Positions 1-5,217 of a DNA stretch of 5,217 bases are shown here, piece after piece (positions within the stretch are counted from its first letter, which is position 1; each line of letters starts with the position of its first letter). The notes under the pieces were generated by a model. The model searched no databases. It saw nothing but the letters and a program-made list of their open reading frames with translations, and was not told the origin of the DNA. Source of the stretch: Chloroflexota bacterium (lineage in GTDB: Bacteria; Chloroflexota; Dormibacteria; Dormibacterales; Dormibacteraceae); NCBI GenBank assembly GCA_005880525.1, contig VBFW01000023.1, forward strand, positions 1-5,217, in the 5' to 3' direction. Both the position numbers and the translations under genes were made by a program.

Positions 1-452
1 CAGACCAGGTGGTTCCAGCTGAACTCGAAACCGGCCGCCAGAAGGGCCACCGCCAGCACCGCAGCGACTGCCGTCGAGATCACGACGCGTCGCCCCGGCC
101 GCGCATCGATCGCGAGCACCGTCGAGCCGATGGCCAGCCCCGCGCCCAGCAAGAGCGGGATCCCTATTGACATGGCTGCGAGCCAACCGAGGACCAGCAA
201 TCCCGCGGAGGCGCCGCCCCGGAACGCCGGACGCGCGGCAGCGGGAACCACCAACGACGCGAGCAGAAGCAGCGCCATCAGGAGCTGGTAGCTGGCGACG
301 AACGGCACGGTTAGCACGTCTGGTGTCCCGTGTTCGCCCTGGCTGCGGATGATCAAGACGTAGGCCGCGGCGGTGGCAGCGATGGCGACGACCGCCACGG
401 CGACCAGGACGCGCGCCGCCATCCCTTCCGATCGGGGCTGGGCGGCGACCAC
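1..452 (-). CDS. Small polytopic membrane protein of unknown function (partial, C-terminus beyond window start)
   Basis: This is an open minus-strand frame of 150 codons that leaves the window without a stop. I do not recognise the family. Counting from the GTG at 452, hydrophobic Ala/Val/Leu-rich segments lie at about residues 14-35, 49-72, 82-104 (possibly to 116) and 122-141, so at least four membrane helices are expected. Short Arg-containing loops (RPAFRGG, DARPGRR) separate them. No catalytic motif, signal-peptidase site or metal ligand set is visible. An in-frame TAG lies just upstream, so translation begins at GTG 452 or ATG 422. The GTG is favoured because it sits six bases after a TAGACT -10-like hexamer, as in a leaderless mRNA. 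The ATG has GGAAGGG directly against it, too close for a normal ribosome site. The gene is divergent from the CDF gene. That the frame is coding is fairly sure from codon bias and hydrophobic pattern; the function is unknown. Confidence 0.72.
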   Translation of the reverse strand, partial: MVAAQPRSEGMAARVLVAVAVVAIAATAAAYVLIIRSQGEHGTPDVLTVPFVASYQLLMALLLLASLVVPAAARPAFRGGASAGLLVLGWLAAMSIGIPLLLGAGLAIGSTVLAIDARPGRRVVISTAVAAVLAVALLAAGFEFSWNHLV

Positions 453-458
453 GGCGGC

Positions 459-464
459 AGTCTA
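459..464 (-). promoter_or_regulatory. Candidate -10 element (TAGACT) for the leftward membrane-protein gene
   Basis: TAGACT on the minus strand fits the TANNNT consensus of actinobacterial sigma-70-type -10 elements. Six bases separate it from the GTG at 452, which would make the transcript leaderless. No good -35 hexamer is seen 17-18 bp upstream. This is inferred from one short match, so it is tentative. Confidence 0.33.
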
Positions 465-476
465 CGTCTAGCGAGA

Positions 477-1394
477 ATGTGCGGCGTGGCCGGACACCAC
501 CACCACGACGAGGGCTCCTACGCCGATGCCGCCGCCAGGCGCGCGGTCATCGTCAGCGCTCTTGTCCTCGGCATAGCGGCGGCCGCCGAGTTCGGCGCCT
601 CTTTCCGAGGGCACTCGGCCGGCGTGCTCGCCGACGCACTGCACAACGCGGGCGATGCGGTGACGACGCTGGTCCTGCTGGTCGCCTTCGCAATCGCCCG
701 CCGCCCGGCGACACGCCGATTCCCGTCTGGCTTCGGTCGGGTCGAGGATGTCGCGACGCTGGTCATCGTCGTCGTCATCCTCATCACCGCCGTGGCGGCT
801 GCATTCGAGTCCGTGGGACGGCTGCTTTCCAGCGAGGGCTACACGAACCCATACGCCGCGCTCGCGGCCGCGGGCATTGCGGCGATCGCGAACTTCGGGG
901 TGTCCGAGTACAAGATCCGCGTCGGCCGCCGCATCCGCTCGGTCGCGCTGGAGGCCGACGGGCTGCATTCGCGGCTGGACGGGCTGGTCTCAGGGGGAGC
1001 TTTCGCCGGACTCGCGCTTGCGTGGGCCGGCTTTGCCATCGCCGACTCGTTGGCCGGCGTCCTCATCGCCATCGCAATCATCTACATCCTCGCGGGCACT
1101 GTCGGCCGGCTCGTGCTGCGGATGATGGACGCCATCGATCCTCAGCTGATCGAACAGATCACGGGAGCGGCCGCGAACGTCACCGGGGTGCTCGGCGTGC
1201 ACGACGTTCGCGCTCGCTGGGTGGGACGCGAACTGGTCGCCGTGCTGCACATCGACTGTCCGCCGAACGCCACCCTGGCCCAGGCGCACAACATCGCGCA
1301 GGCCGTGGAGAAAGAGGTTCACCAGCGCGTGCCCGCAGTCCATCTCGATGTGCACATGGATCCGGGGACCGGGAAGCATTCCCACTCTCCCTAA
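477..1394 (+). CDS. Cation diffusion facilitator (CDF) family divalent metal exporter
   Basis: This 305-residue protein has the usual CDF length and layout. It probably exports Zn2+ (or Co2+, Cd2+, Fe2+) from the cytoplasm by metal/proton antiport as a homodimer in the inner membrane. Six helices are predicted at about 23-40, 49-75, 93-110, 126-146, 168-186 and 188-210. TM2 carries LADALHNAGD, giving H56 and D60. TM5 carries LHSRLDGLVS, giving H164 and D168. Together these form an HD/HD transport site like that of zinc-type CDFs. Residues from about 222 form the cytoplasmic ferredoxin-like dimer domain (GVHDVRARWVGRELVAVLHI), ending in HVHMDP, which matches the metal-binding H-x-D-P of the family. 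The N-terminus has HHHHDE (residues 7-12) and the C-terminus KHSHS, both possible metal-sensing tails. ATG 477 is chosen because the upstream extension to 330 is low-complexity, antisense to the neighbouring gene, and absent from the family. No Shine-Dalgarno is visible. The metal specificity is inferred from motifs only. Confidence 0.93.
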   Translation: MCGVAGHHHHDEGSYADAAARRAVIVSALVLGIAAAAEFGASFRGHSAGVLADALHNAGDAVTTLVLLVAFAIARRPATRRFPSGFGRVEDVATLVIVVVILITAVAAAFESVGRLLSSEGYTNPYAALAAAGIAAIANFGVSEYKIRVGRRIRSVALEADGLHSRLDGLVSGGAFAGLALAWAGFAIADSLAGVLIAIAIIYILAGTVGRLVLRMMDAIDPQLIEQITGAAANVTGVLGVHDVRARWVGRELVAVLHIDCPPNATLAQAHNIAQAVEKEVHQRVPAVHLDVHMDPGTGKHSHSP

Positions 1395-1397
1395 GAT
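1392..1397 (+). promoter_or_regulatory. Candidate -10 element (TAAGAT) for the citrate synthase pair
   Basis: TAAGAT matches TANNNT and overlaps the TAA stop of the CDF gene. Nine bases separate it from the GTG at 1407, so the expected start of transcription falls at about 1404-1406 and gives a leaderless or nearly leaderless mRNA. The absence of any Shine-Dalgarno before this GTG agrees with that. No -35 consensus is evident at 17-18 bp, and read-through from the CDF gene is also possible. Confidence 0.35.
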
Positions 1398-1406
1398 TTA
1401 GTAGAC

Positions 1407-2525
1407 GTGACTGAGTACAGCCCCGGGCTGGAGGGAGTCGTCGCCGCTCAGACCGCGATCAGCGAGGTCGACGGAGCCAACGGTCGCCTCATCTATCGGG
1501 GCGGATACCTGATCGAAGACCTGGCCCCTGCCGCCTCCTTTGAGGAGACCTCTTACCTCCTGTGGAATGGCGATCTGCCGAACAAGTCCCAGCTCGACGC
1601 GCTGCGCCAGGAGATGGCCGCGGCGCGCAAGCTCAAGGACTCCACACGCAGCGTCCTCACAGCGCTCGAGTACGACACCGACCCCATGGACGTGCTGCGA
1701 ACCGCAATCTCTGCGCAGGGCGCGGCCAAAGCGCTCCAGAAGCCGACCGTCGCCGAGGCGATCGCGCTGACGGCCGTGGTGCCGACGATCGTCGCCGCGG
1801 CGTACCGGCGCCGCCACAAGCGCGACCTAGTCGAGCCGCGTGCCGAGCTCAGCCATGCCGCCAATCTCCTCTGGATGATGGACGCCCAAGAGCCCGCCAA
1901 GGAGCGCGTCCACTGGCTCGACCAGTACCTCGTGCTGCTCGCCGACCATGGCCTCAACGCCTCGACGTTCACTGCACGCGTCGTCGCTTCGACGGGAAGC
2001 GACCTCACGTCGTGCGTGGTGGGCGCGATCGCAGCGCTGAAGGGCCCCGCGCACGGCGGCGCGACCGCCGCGGCGCGGGCGATGCTCGACTCCATCGGGC
2101 CAGTCGAGAACGTCGATAAATGGCTTGCTGACGCGCACGCCAAGCACGCGCGGTTCCCCGGCTTCGGCCACCGCGTCTACAGGACGTACGACCCGCGCGC
2201 CAAGATCCTGCGCGAGATGGCGAAAACCGCGGACCCGAAGCTGCACCAGCTGGCGGCGCACACAGAGGAGGTCGCGCTCAAGATCCTCCACGACGCGCAC
2301 CCCGAGCGCCCCAATGCGACCAACGTCGACTTCTGGGCGTCGGTCGTGCTGACCGGTGCCGGCATTCCAAAGGAGCTCTTCACATGCGTGTTCGCCATGT
2401 CCCGCATCGCGGGCTGGACATCACACGTGCTCGAGTCGCTGGCGGATCTGCGCATCATCCGGCCGGCCTCGCAATGGGTGGGCCCAGAGCCGGGGAAGAA
2501 GCCGGTCCCGATGGAAAAGCGCTGA
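1407..2525 (+). CDS. Citrate synthase / 2-methylcitrate synthase family protein, paralogue 1 (catalytic Asp retained)
   Basis: This enzyme is expected to condense acetyl-CoA with oxaloacetate to citrate, the entry to the TCA cycle; propionyl-CoA to 2-methylcitrate is the alternative. It is 372 residues long, matching the short dimeric CitZ/PrpC type rather than the longer E. coli GltA type. Visible active-site residues are H181 (ADHGLN), H216 (GPAHGGA), H255 and R264 in the family signature GFGHRVYRTYDPR, D308 (ATNVDFW), R333 (SRIAGW) and R352 (RIIRP, reaching the partner subunit in known structures). By homology with pig enzyme numbering, H216, H255 and D308 correspond to H274, H320 and D375. 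Oddities are one extra Gly in YRGGYLIEDLA, where paralogue 2 has YRGYVIADLA, and FWAS after the catalytic Asp instead of the common FYSG type. GTG 1407 is the start because the family N-terminus (GLEGVVAAQT) begins right after it. It lies 12 nt after the CDF stop and overlaps paralogue 2 by one base. Sequence alone does not settle citrate versus methylcitrate. Confidence 0.95.
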   Translation: MTEYSPGLEGVVAAQTAISEVDGANGRLIYRGGYLIEDLAPAASFEETSYLLWNGDLPNKSQLDALRQEMAAARKLKDSTRSVLTALEYDTDPMDVLRTAISAQGAAKALQKPTVAEAIALTAVVPTIVAAAYRRRHKRDLVEPRAELSHAANLLWMMDAQEPAKERVHWLDQYLVLLADHGLNASTFTARVVASTGSDLTSCVVGAIAALKGPAHGGATAAARAMLDSIGPVENVDKWLADAHAKHARFPGFGHRVYRTYDPRAKILREMAKTADPKLHQLAAHTEEVALKILHDAHPERPNATNVDFWASVVLTGAGIPKELFTCVFAMSRIAGWTSHVLESLADLRIIRPASQWVGPEPGKKPVPMEKR

Positions 2526-2527
2526 TG
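2513..2527 (+). promoter_or_regulatory. Translational coupling site: weak GGAA ribosome site plus TGATG stop-start overlap
   Basis: The TGA stop of citrate synthase paralogue 1 (2523-2525) shares its A with the ATG of paralogue 2 (2525-2527). A GGAA at 2513-2516 stands eight bases before the ATG and is a weak Shine-Dalgarno. This arrangement usually means that ribosomes finishing the first gene re-initiate on the second, so the two proteins would be made together. The coupling is inferred from layout. Confidence 0.6.
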
Positions 2528-3643
2528 CCCGCTGAGTACGTCCCCGGCCTCGAAGGCATAGTCGCGGCGCAGACCGAGATATCCCTCGTTGACGGCGCGA
2601 ACGGCCAGCTCGTCTATCGCGGTTATGTGATCGCCGACCTCGCCGAGGACATCTCCTTCGAAGAGGTTGCGCACCTCTTCTGGTACGGCAGCCTTCCGTC
2701 CAGAGCTCAGCTCGATGGTCTGGCCGCGCAGCTGTCGTCGGTGCGCACGCTCACTCCGCCGGCGATGACCGCCCTCGACGCGCTGCCGACGAACTCCGAC
2801 CCGATGGATGTCCTGCGCAGTGTGCTGTCGATGCAGGGAGTGCTGCCTCACCTGCAAAAGCCGACCATCGAGCATGCGATCCACGCGACCGCCGCGCTGC
2901 CCACGATCCTCGCCGCGTTCCACCGGCGCCGCAAAGGTCTCGACCGTGTGAAGCCGCGGCCGGACCTCGGCCACGCCGCCAACTACCTGTACATGCTCAA
3001 CGGCGAGGAGGCCAAGCCTGAGCTTGTGCGAGCGCTCAACACCTACCTCGTTCTGCTCGCCGATCACGGCATGAACGCCTCTACCTTCACCGCGCGCGTC
3101 ATCGCATCCACCGATTCAGACCTGATCTCGTGCCTGGTCGGCGCCATCGGCGCGCTGAAAGGTCCGGCGCACGGAGGCGCGCCGTCGGCTGTGATGGACC
3201 AGCTGGAGCAGATCGGCACGGCCGAGAACGCCGAGCCCTGGATGCGCGAGGCGCGCAAACGCAAGGAACGATTCATGGGCTTCGGGCACCGCGTCTACCG
3301 CACGTATGACCCTCGCGCGAAGATTCTCAAGGCGATGTGCCAGCGGCTGAACCCGAAGTTCTATGACCTCGCGTCGAAGGTCGAGGAGACTGCGCTCGCG
3401 ATCCTCCACGAGGAGCACCCGGAGCGGCCGCAGGCCACGAACGTCGAGTTCTACTCCGCCGGAGTGCTGCAGGCGATCGGCCTGCCCAAGGACTTCTTCC
3501 CGCCGACGTTCGCGGTATCGCGCGTCGCTGGATGGTCTGCGCACGTGCTCGAGCAGGCCGGCCACAACCGGCTAATCCGGCCCCAGTCGGAGTACGTCGG
3601 ACCCCAACCCAGAAAACCGGTCCCGCTCGCCGAAAGAGGCTGA
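2525..3643 (+). CDS. Citrate synthase family protein, paralogue 2 (catalytic Asp replaced by Glu)
   Basis: This second 372-residue citrate synthase-fold protein is about 55% identical to paralogue 1 by hand alignment and needs only one-residue gaps near the two ends. It keeps H181 (ADHGMN), H216 (GPAHGGA), H255 and R264 (GFGHRVYRTYDPR), R333 (SRVAGW) and R352 (RLIRP). The residue matching the general base that removes the acetyl-CoA methyl proton is E308 (ATNVEFYS) rather than Asp. The longer Glu may still work but is expected to lower or change activity; I recall, without being able to check, that a minor Bacillus subtilis citrate synthase also has Glu here. Elsewhere it looks more canonical than paralogue 1 (YRGY near residue 33, and EQ before NRLIRP). 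ATG 2525 is chosen because the family N-terminus (EYVPGLEGIVAAQ) follows it; in-frame codons further upstream lie inside paralogue 1. It may be a methylcitrate synthase, a low-activity isoenzyme or a partner subunit of paralogue 1. Family assignment is firm, role uncertain. Confidence 0.93.
   Translation: MPAEYVPGLEGIVAAQTEISLVDGANGQLVYRGYVIADLAEDISFEEVAHLFWYGSLPSRAQLDGLAAQLSSVRTLTPPAMTALDALPTNSDPMDVLRSVLSMQGVLPHLQKPTIEHAIHATAALPTILAAFHRRRKGLDRVKPRPDLGHAANYLYMLNGEEAKPELVRALNTYLVLLADHGMNASTFTARVIASTDSDLISCLVGAIGALKGPAHGGAPSAVMDQLEQIGTAENAEPWMREARKRKERFMGFGHRVYRTYDPRAKILKAMCQRLNPKFYDLASKVEETALAILHEEHPERPQATNVEFYSAGVLQAIGLPKDFFPPTFAVSRVAGWSAHVLEQAGHNRLIRPQSEYVGPQPRKPVPLAERG
3635..3639 (+). promoter_or_regulatory. 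Candidate Shine-Dalgarno (AGAGG) for the GT87 gene
   Basis: AGAGG ends just before the TGA of citrate synthase paralogue 2. It stands nine bases before an in-frame CTG at 3649 and directly against another CTG at 3640. Its spacing favours 3649. It matters because no ATG, GTG or TTG is available in the expected start region. Confidence 0.4.
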
Positions 3644-3648
3644 CGCCT

Positions 3649-4758
3649 CTGCAGCGCAACCTGGCGCTGGCAGGCCTCGCCTGGTTCCTCGTCCTGGTCG
3701 CGGCCGTCACCGGCTACTGGGTTCTGCAGCCCGTCCTACGCGACCCGCTCGCCAGTGATTTCACGCTCGTCTTCATCGCCGTCCGCATCGGCACCCAGCA
3801 CGGCTGGAGCCACATTTACTCGCTGCCGCTGCAGCATCAGCTCTTCAGCGAGCTGAGGCCTGGGGTCTTTTTCAACGACGGGCAGCGCTTCATCGCCCCG
3901 CCACCGCTGGCCTGGGTCACGCTGCCGCTGACCGGGCTCGGCGCGGCCGGCGCCTTCTACGCATGGACTGCCCTGTCGATCGCCGCGCTCGTGGCTGCCT
4001 GGTGGCTCGGCGCTCCCGGCGGCGGGCTGGAGAAGGCGGTGTGGCTCATCGGCGCGATCGCGTGGTACCCGGTCCTGTACGCGCTGCAGTACGGACAGCC
4101 CGCGCTGGTGGTCCTGCTCGCCGCGATCGCTTGCTGGCGCCTCGCCGAGGGTGGCAAGCCATACCTGGCCGGGCTGGCGCTTGCCGTAGGCACCAGCTTC
4201 AAGCCGCAGCTCGTCCTGGCCGTCCCGCTGGTGCTGCTGCTCGGCGGAAGATGGCGGATCGTCGCGGCCTGGTTCGTGGCCGCCGGCGCGCTTGCGGCCC
4301 TCTCGTTGCTGGCGCTCGGCTCCACCGGCCTCGACGACTACCGGAGCCTGCTGGCCGAAGCGCAGGCGCTGCGGAACAACCGCTACTTCACCTGGGCCTA
4401 CGTCCTTGGCCCTGGCGCGCTCAGCTACCTGGCCCAGGCCGTGATCCTGCTCGCCGCCGCGGCCGGGGCATATCTGAACCGGCACGCCTCGACCGGGCGC
4501 CTCCTGGCGCTCGGAATTCTGGCCGGCGCAGTGGGGGCGACGTACTGGCATCTGCAGGATTTCACGATCCTGATAGGTGCGGTCTGGCTCTTCTGGCGCG
4601 ACAATCCGCCGGCATGGCAACGCATATGGATGGTGGCGACGGCGGTGACGATCGAGCTCGCCTGGCCGCTGACTCCCCTGCCGCTCCTGATCGCAACAGC
4701 GGTCTGGCTCGGGTTCCTGGTCTACCCGGCAAACAGGGCGGTGCCGGCGCCGGCGTGA
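3649..4758 (+). CDS. Polytopic membrane glycosyltransferase, GT87 / DUF2029 type
   Basis: This is a probable GT-C-fold transferase moving a sugar from a polyprenyl-phosphate donor onto an envelope acceptor on the outer face of the membrane, the family that includes mycobacterial PimE. Counted from CTG 3649 it has 369 residues and roughly 11-12 hydrophobic segments, the first at about 5-26. The first outer loop has SDF with D37, the position of the proposed catalytic Asp in this family, followed by HGWSHIYSLP. Other typical pieces are FIAPPPLAW (81-89), the YGQ segment near 148-150 with a helix after it, FKPQ (184-187) and HLQDF (301-305). No ATG, GTG or TTG occurs near the expected N-terminus. 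Candidates are CTG 3649 (good AGAGG spacing), CTG 3640 (CTGA overlap with the upstream stop) or an ATG at 3532 that would lie 112 bases inside paralogue 2. The gene follows the citrate synthases without a gap and overlaps the next gene by four bases. Donor and acceptor cannot be read from the sequence. Confidence 0.82.
   Translation: MQRNLALAGLAWFLVLVAAVTGYWVLQPVLRDPLASDFTLVFIAVRIGTQHGWSHIYSLPLQHQLFSELRPGVFFNDGQRFIAPPPLAWVTLPLTGLGAAGAFYAWTALSIAALVAAWWLGAPGGGLEKAVWLIGAIAWYPVLYALQYGQPALVVLLAAIACWRLAEGGKPYLAGLALAVGTSFKPQLVLAVPLVLLLGGRWRIVAAWFVAAGALAALSLLALGSTGLDDYRSLLAEAQALRNNRYFTWAYVLGPGALSYLAQAVILLAAAAGAYLNRHASTGRLLALGILAGAVGATYWHLQDFTILIGAVWLFWRDNPPAWQRIWMVATAVTIELAWPLTPLPLLIATAVWLGFLVYPANRAVPAPA
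4755..4758 (+). promoter_or_regulatory. GTGA stop-start overlap coupling the two GT-C-type genes
   Basis: The GTG start of the last gene and the TGA stop of the GT87 gene share four bases. No strong Shine-Dalgarno precedes it, so expression of the downstream gene probably depends on ribosomes terminating here. This supports reading the two membrane proteins as one transcriptional and functional unit. Confidence 0.5.
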
Positions 4759-5217
4759 AGGCGGGGGCGGTGAGGATCCGCCACGCTCGAATCATCGTCG
4801 CCGCCGGAGCGGCGATCGCGGCGCTGGCGATCCTGCTGCTCTCTCGCAACTTCAACTTCTACTTCGACGAGTGGGACTTCATCCTCGCCGCGCCCGACTG
4901 GACGTGGCTCAGCTTCCTGCAGCCGCACAACGAGCACCCGGTGGTGATTCCGAAGCTCATCTACGCGGCGCTGCTGAACACATTCGGCCTGCACGTGTAC
5001 TGGCCATACATGGCGGTGCTGCTGGCGCTGCATGCGACCAACGCCTTCTTGCTGTTCGAGCTGGTGCGGCGGCGCAGCGGCGACCTCATCGGCGTGGCCG
5101 CGGCCGCGCTCATGCTGGTCCTGGGCGCGGGCTGGGAGAACCTCTTGTGGGCCTTCCAGATGACCTTCGTCGGCTCCGTCACATGCGGGCTGGGCGCGCT
5201 GCTGGCCCTGCAGCGTT
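4755..5217 (+). CDS. GT-C-like (GT39/ArnT-related style) membrane protein, partial at window end
   Basis: This frame is open for 154 codons up to the window end. An Arg/His-containing cytoplasmic start (RIRHAR) precedes a first helix at about 13-29. Then comes an outer loop with FDEWDF (D38, E39, D41) and PHNEHPV (57-63). Acidic residues in the first outer loop are the catalytic or metal-binding site of GT-C glycosyltransferases, and DEWDF...PHNEHP resembles large uncharacterised actinobacterial membrane proteins that I associate with the GT39-like group. Further helices lie at about 78-103 and 109-124, followed by GWENLLWAFQ (around 124-133) and another helix. It is probably an envelope sugar transferase or a related integral membrane protein, but only the N-terminal part is visible. 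GTG 4755 overlaps the previous stop as GTGA, a common coupling arrangement. GTG 4770 is a second choice, with a G-rich stretch before it. Confidence 0.8.
   Translation, partial: MKAGAVRIRHARIIVAAGAAIAALAILLLSRNFNFYFDEWDFILAAPDWTWLSFLQPHNEHPVVIPKLIYAALLNTFGLHVYWPYMAVLLALHATNAFLLFELVRRRSGDLIGVAAAALMLVLGAGWENLLWAFQMTFVGSVTCGLGALLALQR

Noticed and set aside
330..476. ATG at 330 as the start of the CDF gene, adding 49 residues
   Set aside because: The extension is Gly/Asp/Arg-rich, absent from the CDF family layout, and lies antisense to the leftward membrane-protein frame, which has better coding character. ATG 477 gives the usual length of about 300 residues.
495..506. HHHH near the CDF N-terminus as a possible cloning tag
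   Set aside because: It sits in natural context with acidic residues after it, and His-rich tails are normal in CDF metal exporters.
762..788. GTC/ATC-rich run resembling a trinucleotide repeat, read as poly-Asp on the minus strand
   Set aside because: It encodes the Ile/Val-rich third membrane helix of the CDF protein, so amino-acid composition explains it.
2384..2524. ATG at 2384 as the start of citrate synthase paralogue 2
   Set aside because: It would add 47 non-homologous residues inside the conserved C-terminus of paralogue 1. The family N-terminus begins at ATG 2525, which has a stop-start overlap.
2177..3067. Long minus-strand open frame (296 codons) across the citrate synthase junction
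   Set aside because: It is the mirror of two strongly conserved enzymes. Its product is Arg/Gly/Val-rich with no domain, as expected from antisense frames in high-GC DNA.
3532..3648. ATG at 3532 as the start of the GT87 gene
   Set aside because: It would overlap paralogue 2 by 112 bases and adds an Arg/Pro-rich stretch typical of an out-of-frame reading of coding DNA. It is not fully excluded, because the alternative needs a CTG start.
3736..4620. Long minus-strand open frame (294 codons) opposite the GT87 gene
   Set aside because: The product is rich in Arg, Glu, Gln and Gly with no recognisable motif. The plus strand encodes a coherent polytopic membrane protein with family motifs.

Overview
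The window is G+C-rich DNA from an unidentified bacterium. Codons mostly end in G or C. Several genes use GTG starts with no Shine-Dalgarno sequence, and genes are packed with 1 to 4 nt overlaps. Two short (372 aa) citrate synthases sit in tandem, followed by large GT-C-type membrane proteins. Together these suggest a high-GC Actinobacteriota-like lineage, for example Thermoleophilia/Solirubrobacterales, or a deep-branching soil phylum such as Dormibacterota. The placement is inferred from style and family resemblance; no marker gene is present.

Layout. On the left, a minus-strand gene for a small four-helix membrane protein of unknown function begins at 452 (GTG) or 422 (ATG) and runs off the window. 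It is divergent from a plus-strand block of five tightly packed genes: a cation diffusion facilitator (477-1394), citrate synthase paralogue 1 (1407-2525), citrate synthase paralogue 2 (2525-3643), a GT87/DUF2029-type polytopic glycosyltransferase (about 3649-4758) and the first 154 codons of a second GT-C-like membrane protein (from 4755, cut by the window end). There is no gene-free stretch over 300 bases; the longest gap is the roughly 25-55 nt divergent region around 423-476. I saw no tRNA, rRNA, IS element, CRISPR array or convincing terminator.

How the genes relate. The two citrate synthases are about 55% identical by hand alignment. They overlap by one base (TGATG), so they are probably translationally coupled and made together. 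Both keep the substrate-binding and catalytic histidines and arginines. Paralogue 1 keeps the catalytic Asp (D308), while paralogue 2 has Glu at the same position (E308). The two GT-C-type proteins are coupled by a GTGA overlap and probably act on lipid-linked sugars at the cell envelope. The CDF exporter has no obvious metabolic link to the rest. The citrate synthases may also have their own promoter, with a TAAGAT hexamer lying over the CDF stop codon.

The best candidates for a second look are the Asp-to-Glu substitution in one of two co-translated citrate synthases (possibly a heteromer or a methylcitrate synthase pair) and the apparent non-canonical CTG start of the GT87 gene. I did not find a clearly new multi-gene system.
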